DNA of 64,000 bases from Sphingomonas palustris (GTDB lineage: Bacteria > Pseudomonadota > Alphaproteobacteria > Sphingomonadales > Sphingomonadaceae). The DNA lies in assembly GCA_026225215.1 (NCBI GenBank), contig JAMFSI010000167.1, positions 1-64,000 on the forward strand. Reading direction: 5' to 3'. How positions within the stretch are numbered: the stretch's first letter is position 1; every line of letters starts with the position of its first letter. A program made the translations under genes and the position numbers. Below are positions 1 to 9,434 of the stretch, piece by piece. A model generated the notes under the pieces. It worked only from the letters and a program-made list of their open reading frames with translations, was not told the origin of the DNA and did not search any database.

Positions 1-921
1 AGCGGCCTTCTTCGCGACAACCTTCTTCGCGACTGCCTTCTTGGCTACGACCTTCTTTGCGACTGCCTTCTTTGCGGGGACTGCTGCTTTCTTGGTTGCC
101 AAGGTAATACCTCTCGTGGTGGTTTTTTTACTGCTCGCAGTGCTCTTGTTGCCGGCTACCTTTTTAGGGGCAGCCTTCCCGCCGCGTAGAGCACTGGAGT
201 ACTTCGCGGCAGATGTCGAAATCGTTTTGACGACCGTCTTCTTCGCTGCCGCCTTCTTCGCGGGCACGGCCTTCTTGGAGGGTGCTGCCTTCTTCGCTAC
301 AGCCTTCTTGGCCGGGGCCGCCTTCTTCGCAACCTTCTTGGCGACGACCTTCTTCGCCGGTGCGGCCTTCTTGGCGACGGTCTTCTTCGCTACGGTCTTC
401 TTGGCAACCACCTTCTTCGCGACAACCTTCTTCGCTGCGACGGGTGCTGCCTTCTTTGCGGGTACGGCCTTCTTCACAGTCACTGCTTTCTTCGCGGCTA
501 CGGGTGGGGGTGTTGGAGTTGGAGTCGGTGTGGGAGGCGGCGTTGCTGCCTTCTTCGCAGGCGCTTTCTTGGCGACTGCCTTCTTGGCAGCCTTCTTCGC
601 TACGGTCTTCTTCGCGGCGATGCTGGTGAGGACCGCGCCGACATCGGGCGTGCTCTCATTCGCAACCGGAAGAACCGACTCTGCCTCTGCGGGGGTGTAG
701 GGCTCGGCCGGGGTGCTGGGGCTTGCGAGCAGGACAGCGTCCTCTGCATGCGAGGTCGCAGGCTCGTGATCGTCGTCGTCCGAGGTCAGGGTGACCTCTT
801 CCTCTTCGTCGTCTTCGTCATCCTCGAAGGAGTGGCTGGTGGGAAGGCCCTGCGCCTCTTCGTCATCGGCAGATGCGCTGAGCTTGTAGGTCTTGTCGAG
901 GTCTTCGTCGTGGAACGTCAT
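1..921 (-). CDS. Lys/Ala/Pro-rich histone H1-like protein with acidic N-terminus; 3' end runs off the window
   Basis: Minus-strand reading from ATG at 921-919 (MTFHDEDLDKTYKLSASADDEEAQGLPTSHSFEDDEDDEEEEVTL...) stays open for 307 codons to position 1; C-terminal part is AAKKTVAKKAAKKAVAKKAPAKK repeats. Absent from the ORF track because no stop lies in the window. Confidence 0.8.
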   Translation of the reverse strand, partial: MTFHDEDLDKTYKLSASADDEEAQGLPTSHSFEDDEDDEEEEVTLTSDDDDHEPATSHAEDAVLLASPSTPAEPYTPAEAESVLPVANESTPDVGAVLTSIAAKKTVAKKAAKKAVAKKAPAKKAATPPPTPTPTPTPPPVAAKKAVTVKKAVPAKKAAPVAAKKVVAKKVVAKKTVAKKTVAKKAAPAKKVVAKKVAKKAAPAKKAVAKKAAPSKKAVPAKKAAAKKTVVKTISTSAAKYSSALRGGKAAPKKVAGNKSTASSKKTTTRGITLATKKAAVPAKKAVAKKVVAKKAVAKKVVAKKAA

Positions 922-1098
922 CGTGTTGTATCCCTCTGCGGTGATCCTGTTTGCCGCGTGCTGTTTGATGTGATGCGCACTTCGCTTACCGGGCCGCAAT
1001 CACATCGTACACATACATCTGCGGGACGGATTCTAGCAACAGGATGCAACGGTGCGCCAGCGATGGCAAGTGTTCTTTTTAAGAATGAAGTCGAAGGC

Positions 1099-2928
1099 CT
1101 AATGTTTCTTCTTCTTCTTCGCAGCCGTAGAGCCCGCAGACCCTTGTGTAGAGCGGCTTTGCGCGCTCTTGCCTCTTGAGGAACCAGAAGAGGAACCATG
1201 TGAAGAATGACCGCGCGTACTGCGTGTGCGAGCACGCATGCGCGTCGCAGGTCCAAGCTTCACAGGCTCCGCGACATACAACGAACGGCCCGGCTTCATG
1301 GTGCTTGCGGTGAGATTGTTCCAGCGCCTGAGCTCTTCGACCGATACGTTGAAGCGATCGGCCACGGTTACAAGTGTGTCTCCGCGGGCCACCGTGTAGC
1401 GCTGCGGACGCGACACTGCGGAGATCGACTGCACCGGCACGACAAGCTCATCGCCTGGGCTCATGGGGTCGTTGGACGTGATGCCGTTGGTGCTTGCAAT
1501 GTCCGCGGCCTTCGCATGCAGCGCGGTCGCAATCTCTTCGACGCTCTCGCCCGGCTTCACCACGTGGAAGCGCCAACTCACGCGACGGTCTTCGGGGATG
1601 TCCTTCAAGCGCTCTTCGTACAAACTCTTCGTGCCGGCGGGGATGTGCAGGTCGAAGCTCGCATCGCGCGGCGTGGCCATGCGCAGCATGCTTGGGTTCA
1701 GCGCCACCATCTCCTGCAACGACGCGCCCGTGACATCGGCCACCAGACGCAGGTCGATGCTGTAGCTGGTGTTGATGGTGTCGTAGATGACCGGCGGGCT
1801 GGGCGTCAGCTTGTCGAGGCCATACTTCTCCGGGTTCTTCGCCATGATGACCGCGGCAAGAATCTGCGGCACGTAGGCGCGCGTCTCCGCAGGCATCATG
1901 CCACGACGATACAGCTCCCAGAAGTCCGCATAGCCGGTGCGTTGTACGACACGCTGGATGTTGCCCGGACCCCAGTTGTACGCGGCCATCGCCAGGTACC
2001 AGTCGCCGAACTGGTTGTAGAGCGCCTTGATGTAACGCGCATAGGCACGCGAGCTCTTCTCCGGATCGAAGCGATCGTCGAAGTAGCCGTTGCGCTGCAG
2101 CCCGTAGTTGACGCCGGTCGCGGGCATGAACTGCCACATGCCGCCGGCGCCCGAGCGCGCGTTCAACGCCTGCGGCTGAAAGCCCGACTCCGCCACGGCG
2201 AGATAGATGAGGTCCTGCGGCACGCCCTCTTCGGTCAGCACCTTCTGGATGAGCCCGCGGTACTTGCCCACGCGCTGCAACGACGCGCCCATGTGATTGC
2301 GGAAGCTGTTCGAGCTGGAGAAGACGCCGATGTATCCCGCGACCTGATCGTTGATGACGAGCGGCAGGTCGGACGAGAGGTTCAACTCGGCCTTCAGCTT
2401 CGCGGTCAGCTCCGGGTTCGCGGGGAAGGTGATGTCGTCGGCCGCTTCGAGCGGTGCGGCTTCAAGCTTGGGCGAGAGTCCATTGCCCTGCTTCAGCGCC
2501 GCGATCTCAAGCGAGTTGATGGCATCGACCAGCCGCTCGAACGAGTCAGAAAGCTGCGGATCGTTCTTCAGATCCAGACCGCTGGTCAGCATCATGTCCA
2601 CCGCAAAGTCGAAGTCCAGCCGCGCTGCGTCCAGCCGGTTGGCGCGATAGTTCTCGACGCCGCTGCGATAGCTCTGGTCCACGTGGTTGATGAGCGCCTG
2701 CGCCTTCTGCTGCTGCACGTTGACCTGCGCCGCCGCCTGCGCTGCGGCTGCGACGGCCTGCGCCTGTGCGCTCGTAGGCGACAGCGTTGGAGCGGTGGCG
2801 TTTGCAGGCAACGCGATGGCGGCGGTCTGGTCGGCCAGTGGGTCTCCCGGGCAACCCGCCAGCAGCAGCAGGGGCGCGCAGAGCAACGTCAGGGCGAGGC
2901 GGCGGGTATAGGGGTTTGTGTGTGCCAT
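1099..2928 (-). CDS. LysM-containing lytic murein transglycosylase (MltD-like), predicted lipoprotein
   Basis: SLT signature (YLAVAESGFQPQALNARSGAGGMWQFMPATGVNYGL), C-terminal LysM repeats (YTVARGDTLVTVADRFNVSVEELRRWN), lipobox LLLAGC after MAHTNPYTRR. ORF extends to 3051 but ATG at 2928 fits the signal peptide. Confidence 0.9.
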   Translation of the reverse strand: MAHTNPYTRRLALTLLCAPLLLLAGCPGDPLADQTAAIALPANATAPTLSPTSAQAQAVAAAAQAAAQVNVQQQKAQALINHVDQSYRSGVENYRANRLDAARLDFDFAVDMMLTSGLDLKNDPQLSDSFERLVDAINSLEIAALKQGNGLSPKLEAAPLEAADDITFPANPELTAKLKAELNLSSDLPLVINDQVAGYIGVFSSSNSFRNHMGASLQRVGKYRGLIQKVLTEEGVPQDLIYLAVAESGFQPQALNARSGAGGMWQFMPATGVNYGLQRNGYFDDRFDPEKSSRAYARYIKALYNQFGDWYLAMAAYNWGPGNIQRVVQRTGYADFWELYRRGMMPAETRAYVPQILAAVIMAKNPEKYGLDKLTPSPPVIYDTINTSYSIDLRLVADVTGASLQEMVALNPSMLRMATPRDASFDLHIPAGTKSLYEERLKDIPEDRRVSWRFHVVKPGESVEEIATALHAKAADIASTNGITSNDPMSPGDELVVPVQSISAVSRPQRYTVARGDTLVTVADRFNVSVEELRRWNNLTASTMKPGRSLYVAEPVKLGPATRMRARTRSTRGHSSHGSSSGSSRGKSAQSRSTQGSAGSTAAKKKKKH

Positions 2929-2959
2929 CGAGACTCGTCTGATTGTAAGACGAAAAGAA

Positions 2960-3112
2960 TAGGGACGAGGGACCGCAGAAGCAGGGAATAGGGACGAAGG
3001 AATAGGGAATGGGGTTGTGCAAAGATTGAGTGCTCTTCCCCAGGCACCCACTTCACTGAACCGAAACGGACTATTCCCTATTCCCTACTTCCCTATTCCC
3101 TGCCCTCTGCGG
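2960..3112. repeat. Imperfect inverted repeat built from CCCTATTCCCTATTCCC-type units
   Basis: ccgcagaagcagggaatagggacgaaggaatagggaat (left) against the reverse complement of attccctattccctacttccctattccctgccctctgcgg (right), in the intergenic region upstream of lepA. Confidence 0.6.
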
Positions 3113-3131
3113 TGTTAGCCTAGAGATTGCA

Positions 3132-4934
3132 ATGGACCCTAAACACATACGCAACTTCGCGATCATCGCGCACATCGATCACGGCAAGAGCACGCTGTCC
3201 GACCGCCTGCTGGAGCTCACCGGCTCCCTCACCCAGCGCGAGATGCAGGCGCAGGTGCTTGATGCCATGGACCTCGAACGCGAGCGCGGCATCACCATCA
3301 AGGCCCACACCGTACGCATGGTCTACCAGGCCAACGACGGCGAGACCTATCAGCTCAACCTCATCGACACCCCCGGCCACGTGGACTTCAGCTACGAGGT
3401 CTCGCGCTCGCTTGCCTCCTGCGAAGGCGCGCTGCTGGTCGTCGACGCGACCCAGGGCGTCGAGGCGCAGACCCTCGCCAACGCCTATCTCGCCATCTCG
3501 AACGGGCTTGAGATCATCCCCATCATCAACAAGATCGACCTGCCGTCCGCCGACATCGAGCGCACGAAGGAGATGATCGAGAAGACCGTCGGGCTGCCCG
3601 CGGACGACGCTGTTGCCGTGAGCGCCAAGACCGGCCTCAACGTCGCGTCTATTTTGGAGGCGGTGGTCACGCTGCTGCCGCCGCCCAAGGGCGATGTCGA
3701 CGCGCCGTTGCAGGCGCTCATCTTCGACTCATGGTTCGACGCATACCGCGGCGTCATCGTGCTGGCCCGCATCATCAACGGCAAGCTCCGCAAGGGCATG
3801 AAGATCAAGATCATGTCCAACGGCCGCCAGTTCGAGGTCGACTCGCTCGGCGTGATGACGCCGAAGCCAGTGCCGCTCGACGAGCTCTCCGCGGGCGAGG
3901 TCGGCTTCTTCGTCGCGACCATCAAGAACGTTGCCGACACCAAGGTCGGCGACACCATCACCGAGGTCGACCGCCCCTGCGCCGAGGCGCTGCCGGGATT
4001 CGAAGACATCAAGAGCATGGTCTTCGCCGGCCTCTACACGGTCGACTCACACGAGCACGCGATGCTGCGCGACGCGCTCGAAAAACTTCGCCTCAACGAT
4101 GCTTCTTTCTCGTTTGAACCGGAAAGCTCCGCCGCCCTCGGCTTCGGCTTCCGTTGCGGCTTCCTCGGCCTGCTGCATCTCGAAATTATTCAGGAACGAC
4201 TGGAGCGCGAGTACGACCTCGACCTCATCACGACCGCGCCCGGCGTGCGCTACAAGATCACGCTGACCAACGGCGAGGTGCTGGAGGTCGACAACCCCTC
4301 GCGCTGGCCCGAAACGACCGAGATCGAGACGATCGAAGAGCCCGTCATCATTGCCAAGATCCTGACGAATGAAGAGTACGTCGGCGGCATCCTGAAGCTG
4401 GTCGAGGAGAAGCGCGGACGCCAGCAGAACATGGAGTATGTCTCGGACACCCGCGTGCTCATCACCTATGAGCTGCCGCTGAACGAGATCGTGCTCGACT
4501 TCTACGACCGCCTGAAGACCGTCTCGCGCGGCTACGCGTCGCTCGACTATCAGCTCGCCGGCTCGTGGATCTCCCCGATGGTGAAGATGGACATCCTCAT
4601 CGGCGGCGATCCGGTGGACGCGCTCTCGATCATCATCCACAAGGACTTCGCCGTCACGCGCGGTCGCCTGCTGGTCTCGAAGATGCGTGAGTTGATCCCG
4701 CGCCAGATGTTCGAGGTCGCCATCCAGGCCGCCGTCGGCTCGAAGATCATCGCACGCGAGACCGTCACCGCCATCCGCAAGAACGTCATCGCGAAGTGCT
4801 ACGGCGGCGACATCAGCCGCAAGAAGAAGCTGCTCGACAAGCAGAAGGAAGGCAAGAAGCGGATGCGCGAGTATGGGAATGTGTCGATCCCGCAGGAGGC
4901 ATTTATTGCCGCGTTGCGGATGGGAGAAGAGTAG
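3132..4934 (+). CDS. lepA: Elongation factor 4 (LepA)
   Basis: 600 aa, [58 protein letters not shown]-terminal [40 protein letters not shown]. Confidence 0.98.
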   Translation: MDPKHIRNFAIIAHIDHGKSTLSDRLLELTGSLTQREMQAQVLDAMDLERERGITIKAHTVRMVYQANDGETYQLNLIDTPGHVDFSYEVSRSLASCEGALLVVDATQGVEAQTLANAYLAISNGLEIIPIINKIDLPSADIERTKEMIEKTVGLPADDAVAVSAKTGLNVASILEAVVTLLPPPKGDVDAPLQALIFDSWFDAYRGVIVLARIINGKLRKGMKIKIMSNGRQFEVDSLGVMTPKPVPLDELSAGEVGFFVATIKNVADTKVGDTITEVDRPCAEALPGFEDIKSMVFAGLYTVDSHEHAMLRDALEKLRLNDASFSFEPESSAALGFGFRCGFLGLLHLEIIQERLEREYDLDLITTAPGVRYKITLTNGEVLEVDNPSRWPETTEIETIEEPVIIAKILTNEEYVGGILKLVEEKRGRQQNMEYVSDTRVLITYELPLNEIVLDFYDRLKTVSRGYASLDYQLAGSWISPMVKMDILIGGDPVDALSIIIHKDFAVTRGRLLVSKMRELIPRQMFEVAIQAAVGSKIIARETVTAIRKNVIAKCYGGDISRKKKLLDKQKEGKKRMREYGNVSIPQEAFIAALRMGEE

Positions 4935-4984
4935 CGTTTTAAGTCAAGGCGAGGAGACGTGAGCGACAGGCTCTCGACTCTCAT

Positions 4985-6103
4985 TCAAACCGTTGGCTGG
5001 AAGCTCGCGTGGTTCTGAAGCGAGCCGCTGCTGGCGGGCTCATGCCTTGCGTAGAACTGCCGGATTACCCGGCGGGCTGGCGTCTCAAGCCAACGGCTGG
5101 ATGCCTCGCTCAGTAGGAGGATGGCGCCGCCGCTTAGGGCCAGTACCCCTGCCTGTGACCAGCCAGACAGCCGTTCCACCGGCAGGCATGCATCTACCCC
5201 GCGGATCACACCCATGTTGATGAGATAGATCCCGTAACTACGTTCGCCGAGCCAAATCATCGCACGGCTCTCCAGCCCTTGCCAACGCAATGCCAACAAC
5301 AGGGTTGCTGGCCAGACCATTAGCCCGAGCGGTAGCAGGGGGCTATAATGCCCCGTCTGTATCACAAAGCCGGTCACGATTGCCGCGGCCAGCAGCCCGA
5401 TGGGCACACGGGCCAGTCGCGCGCGCTGCCGCCACAGGATTTGTCCTAGAAAAAAACCGATCAAACCCCGCGGCAGCGCATCCTCGACCCAAGGCCCCCC
5501 TGGCGTGCCAAGCAGCATTAGCAACCATGCTGGTACCAGTACGAGCAGCACGCTACCTCGCGCCAGCACCTTGTCACCGAGCGCCGCTCCGCTCGCAAAC
5601 AAAACGTAGCACACGACCTCCATCGTCAGTGACCAACTGGCGTTATCGAATGTGTGCGCCATAGGTGCGACAAAGCCCTGCATCATCACCAGATGCGCGG
5701 CAAAGGCGTATAGCGTGTTGGCCGGGTCTCTCCCCGCAAAAATCGCAAAGCCTATGAGCGTTACCAGATGCAGCGGATAGAGCCTTGCGATCCGCGCCAC
5801 CCAGAAGCTTTTTTGCCCGCTTATCCCGCGCAGCGGTCTACCGCCCGAACCAAGATATACATGTGCAAAAACATAACCCGACAGCAAGAAGAACAGATCA
5901 ACAAGCGTCCAACCCCAATGCCAGATCCAATTGGTCAACCAGCCGATCACGACAGGTGGGTTGTGCCATGGCGCTATGTGGTAAAATAGGTGGTGAACAG
6001 CGACACCGGCCGCCGCCAGCCCGCGCAAGGCATCGAGCCGGACCAGTCTGGCGGATGGGGCACTGACCCGATCTGGTTTTTGCTGACCGATATCAGCCGC
6101 CAT
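4985..6103 (-). CDS. Acyltransferase 3 family membrane protein
   Basis: LVRLDALRGLAAAGVAVHHLFYH motif and multiple TM segments; ATG at 6103 preceded by AAAGGAGA. Confidence 0.85.
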   Translation of the reverse strand: MAADIGQQKPDRVSAPSARLVRLDALRGLAAAGVAVHHLFYHIAPWHNPPVVIGWLTNWIWHWGWTLVDLFFLLSGYVFAHVYLGSGGRPLRGISGQKSFWVARIARLYPLHLVTLIGFAIFAGRDPANTLYAFAAHLVMMQGFVAPMAHTFDNASWSLTMEVVCYVLFASGAALGDKVLARGSVLLVLVPAWLLMLLGTPGGPWVEDALPRGLIGFFLGQILWRQRARLARVPIGLLAAAIVTGFVIQTGHYSPLLPLGLMVWPATLLLALRWQGLESRAMIWLGERSYGIYLINMGVIRGVDACLPVERLSGWSQAGVLALSGGAILLLSEASSRWLETPARRVIRQFYARHEPASSGSLQNHASFQPTV

Positions 6104-6249
6104 GGTTTCTCCTTTGCAGCGAGAGTTCTGGGGCCGAATGCTTGCAATATGATTAGCGCTCGATCGTTGGCTGATTTTCAAGGGTGTAGCGAAAGACTCG
6201 TATCGTCCATCAGAATACGATTTAGGTTACGGTTGAAATGAAAGGAAGC

Positions 6250-7707
6250 TCAGGCGTTCTTAGCGATCCCGGTGATCGCCGTGCGCTGCTGGCGAACCCA
6301 GTTTTCCCGCCCGGACAGGAATGCAATCCAGCCCCACACCGCGCCGGCGTGGCGCAACAGCTGGAAGCAGAACGGCTCAGCGATGGAGACAAGCAATGCC
6401 GGGCCCAGCCGCAGACCGTCGTGCTGTCCAGTCCAGCGTTTGTAAATGCCGATCGACCAGAGGTGGAAGGTCAGGTCGATCAGGATCTTGGCGACCATAA
6501 TGGCGAGAATGATCAGGATCGGATAAAGCCGTCCGGTCGCGAGCAGCCAAAGCAGGATAGCAAAGGCGGTAAGGCCATAGATCGGCTGCAGCGTATCGAG
6601 CGCTTTCACCGGCAACATGCGGGTGCCGAGCCGCCCGAAATGGGCATTGCCGACCATGTCGCGATTCCAGTGCTGGGTCTGGAGGAAGCCGCCGAACCAG
6701 CGCCGCCGCTGACGCAGGAACGCCATGACGCTGGCCGGGGCATCGGTGCTGGCCAGTGCGGCGCCCACCACCCGCACTCGCCAGTCCTGCCCGGTATTGG
6801 CGGCGTGGCGATGCAGGCGGTGAATCACCTCGTAGTCCTCGACCATGCAATCGGGATCGAATCCGCCGACCTCGATCAGGGCCCGCCGCCGAAAACCGGC
6901 AAAGGCGCCCGAAATCAGCAGCAAGCCATTCTGCCCCATCCAGGCATAGCGCGACAGGAAGTTGCGGACATATTCATAGCTCTGGAACCATTGGAACAGC
7001 CGCTCCTTGAGGCTTTTGCCGCAAATCGGGGCGAGCACCCCGGTTGCCGCCACCAGTTCGGGTTCCGCCGTGAAGGCACTGCGCATGGCCGCCAGCGCGC
7101 CGGGGGCCAGCAGCGTATCGGCGTCGACCGTCAGCACGATCTCACTGTCGAGATGGAGGATCGCCGCATTGAGCGCCCGCGCCTTGCCGCCACGCGGCAA
7201 TCGCAACCAGCGCAGGCTGGGCAGGCCCGGAGCGGGTGGGCTGATCTCGCCAAGGGCGGGGGTGTCGAGGCCGTAGAGGCGCTTCAACGTGGCGGCGCTG
7301 TCATCGCTGGAGCCGTCGTCGGCCAGCAGAATCAAATCGGGCGGATCGCTCTGCTGGGCCAGCGTATCGATCGTAACGCCAAGGACCGGCGCTTCATTAT
7401 GCGCGGCAACGATGACTGCAAGGGTCGGGGGTTGCCTGGATTCGGAAGCAGGCGCGGTAGGTCGAGAGGGGGCAGGATGCCGCAGCGGCCAGATTGCCCA
7501 TGCGGTAAAAACCAGCAGCGCCGTATCATAGAGGATATAGACGATCCCCACGGCCCATCCCGCCACGCTGGTGCGATAAAAAGTCTGTGCCGTCAGCGCC
7601 AGGAACAGCAGGGGGGCGATCAGCCCGATCAGCCGACTGGCCAGCGGCACCCGCCGGGGTGAAAGCCGGGGTGATTGTACTTCGAAAGCGTGAAGCATCA
7701 TGTGCAT
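6250..7707 (-). CDS. Glycosyltransferase family 2, membrane-associated
   Basis: VIVAAHNEAPVLGVTIDTL, LLADDGSSDDS, TVDADTLLAPGALAAM, RQRRRWFGGF (QxxRW), TM segments. The 533-aa ORF reaches 7851, but its N-terminus (VVGPGERAGTDYPKRSF) is translated repeat element; start placed at 7707. Confidence 0.85.
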   Translation of the reverse strand: MHMMLHAFEVQSPRLSPRRVPLASRLIGLIAPLLFLALTAQTFYRTSVAGWAVGIVYILYDTALLVFTAWAIWPLRHPAPSRPTAPASESRQPPTLAVIVAAHNEAPVLGVTIDTLAQQSDPPDLILLADDGSSDDSAATLKRLYGLDTPALGEISPPAPGLPSLRWLRLPRGGKARALNAAILHLDSEIVLTVDADTLLAPGALAAMRSAFTAEPELVAATGVLAPICGKSLKERLFQWFQSYEYVRNFLSRYAWMGQNGLLLISGAFAGFRRRALIEVGGFDPDCMVEDYEVIHRLHRHAANTGQDWRVRVVGAALASTDAPASVMAFLRQRRRWFGGFLQTQHWNRDMVGNAHFGRLGTRMLPVKALDTLQPIYGLTAFAILLWLLATGRLYPILIILAIMVAKILIDLTFHLWSIGIYKRWTGQHDGLRLGPALLVSIAEPFCFQLLRHAGAVWGWIAFLSGRENWVRQQRTAITGIAKNA

Positions 7708-7763
7708 TGTAGGGCCATGGTCGATCTGAAATGAACGTCGGATTATTGCGAGTGCGTTGGTGC

Positions 7764-7932
7764 CTGATCCGAAACTTCGTTTCGGATAGTCGGTACCGGC
7801 CCGCTCCCCCGGCCCAACCACCCACAGGGTACCTGTAACGGGTGGTACCAACCCGGGGGAGCGGGCCGGTACCGACTTCGAAATTTGCTCTTTCGCGAAT
7901 TTCGATTATCCGAAACGAAGTTTCGGGTCAGA
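7764..7932. repeat. Palindromic intergenic element, copy 1
   Basis: First 61 nt (7764-7824) identical to copy 2 at 19266-19326; nested hairpins CCGAAACttCGTTTCGG and GTCGGTACCGGCCCGCTCCCCCGG...CCGGGGGAGCGGGCCGGTACCGAC. Confidence 0.9.
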
Positions 7933-7935
7933 CCC

Positions 7936-8349
7936 TCAGTCACCATAGCGAAGCTCTACATGCGTGGCTTCGCCGTTCGGCCCCATCGGGGAATCATAGT
8001 CGACGACCGAGCAGACCGGGTTGGCATGGCTGGCGAACAATCGCTTCTCGTCGGCCATCGTCATCGGCAGGCGCTCGGGATCGCTGATGATCCGCTGCGA
8101 AATTTCGAAATCCTCACGGCTGTTCCACCAGATTTCCATGATGCAGTCGTATCCGGAATCGTGAAACTCACCCGTGACGGGATTGCGCTCCGGTGTCAGA
8201 TAGCGGCGCACATAGCGCACCGCGTTAGGCAGGGCGGGCTTGGCTCCCATCTTCTTGGCGAGTTGCGAGTGCTGGTTTTCGTAATAGTCGAGAAACTCGT
8301 CCATCGACATGTCCGGCCGCTTCCGGAAGAAGCAGAGTTGTTTGAACAT
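7936..8349 (-). CDS. EthD domain-containing protein
   Basis: MFKQLCFFRKRPDMSMDEFLDYYENQHSQLAKKMGAKPALPNAVRYVRRYL, typical EthD/dimeric alpha-beta barrel pattern. Confidence 0.8.
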   Translation of the reverse strand: MFKQLCFFRKRPDMSMDEFLDYYENQHSQLAKKMGAKPALPNAVRYVRRYLTPERNPVTGEFHDSGYDCIMEIWWNSREDFEISQRIISDPERLPMTMADEKRLFASHANPVCSVVDYDSPMGPNGEATHVELRYGD

Positions 8350-8436
8350 CGCGGTATCCTTCCCAATTTTAGCCGGCTGATCTTGCTGCACGGCTATTAT
8401 AAGGTCTAATGCTGAATTCGTGGATCTCTATGCGGA

Positions 8437-9330
8437 TTGGTTATGGAGCTTTCGGTCGCCAAACTTCAACATCTGCTTGCGGTTTCAGCTTGCGGCAGCT
8501 TCTCACGGGCAGCGGCGGCATTGCACCTCAGCCAGCCTGCCTTGAGTCGGAGCATCGCGGCTATCGAGGAGCACTACGGCTTTGCGATCTTCAATCGTCT
8601 GGGGCACGGGGTCGAGGCCACGGCAGCGGGGCTACAACTGCTGGAGCAGGCTGAGCCCATTCTACAGAGCCTGCGGGTCTTCGAAGCCAATATGCACCTC
8701 CTCGCCAAAGGCAGTCGCGGCAGGCTGGCGGTGGGCATCGCGCCCTTATTGGCCAGCCAGCTGGTTTCCCATTTCGCCGCCCGGTTTTTTGGCGCGACCG
8801 ACGAAGCGCAATTGCGGGTCATGGTTCGACCGGGTTTGGAATTGCTCCAGGCGCTGAGAGACGACGAGATCGAGCTGATGTTTTTTCCTGAAAGCCATCT
8901 GCCTGAAAGCCATATGGCAGAAACCGATGAAATCGAGGCAGAACCAGTCGGCCATATCCGTCCGGTTTGTGTGGTGCGTCAGGGGCATCCCATTCTTGAT
9001 CGCGGCCACCTTTCCTTCGACGATCTGGCTGGTTTTCCCTGGGCCAGTTCACTGGAATCCTTGATCGGTTCGAAAATGCCGAGCCGATCCAGAATGATCT
9101 GCGACAACTATCATATCCTTCGCGACACGCTGCTGACGACCAATCTCATCTGCATATGTTCGGAGGCTTTCGTTTCTGCGGAGCTGCGTGATCGCGCTCT
9201 TGTCGAAATCATCGTGCAAGGTTTGCCGCTACCGCCCACAACTATCTATGTCGCCAAACTCAGGGGCAGGATATTCTCACCGCTGGCCATGCAGGCTCTC
9301 GACACCATACGTGAGTATCTTGCCCCGTAG
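8437..9330 (+). CDS. LysR family transcriptional regulator
   Basis: LQHLLAVSACGSFSRAAAALHLSQPALSRSIAAIEEHYGFAIFNRLGHGVEATAAG winged HTH. Confidence 0.92.
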   Translation: MVMELSVAKLQHLLAVSACGSFSRAAAALHLSQPALSRSIAAIEEHYGFAIFNRLGHGVEATAAGLQLLEQAEPILQSLRVFEANMHLLAKGSRGRLAVGIAPLLASQLVSHFAARFFGATDEAQLRVMVRPGLELLQALRDDEIELMFFPESHLPESHMAETDEIEAEPVGHIRPVCVVRQGHPILDRGHLSFDDLAGFPWASSLESLIGSKMPSRSRMICDNYHILRDTLLTTNLICICSEAFVSAELRDRALVEIIVQGLPLPPTTIYVAKLRGRIFSPLAMQALDTIREYLAP

Positions 9331-9434
9331 CTTGCACGAATTGGTCGAAATGATTTCGCATCTATTGTTGCTGACAGACCGACAGAATGCCTTGGCCAAC
9401 TAGCGCTGGCGCGAGAATCGAATAGAAAGCGCCG

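Noticed and set aside
220-620. Tandem repeats that could be mistaken for a CRISPR or VNTR array
   Set aside because: Irregular 6-15 nt units that follow codon phase of AKK repeats; no spacers of uniform length and no cas genes.
41-700. Plus-strand ORF MATTFFATAFFAGTAAFL...
   Set aside because: Antisense of the Lys/Ala-rich minus-strand gene; the F/A/T repetition is the mirror of AAKK codons.
1207-2991. 594-aa plus-strand ORF
   Set aside because: Arg/His/Leu-rich antisense frame of the LysM transglycosylase; high-GC shadow ORF.
6238-7662. 474-aa plus-strand ORF
   Set aside because: Antisense shadow of the GT2 gene; no recognisable domain.
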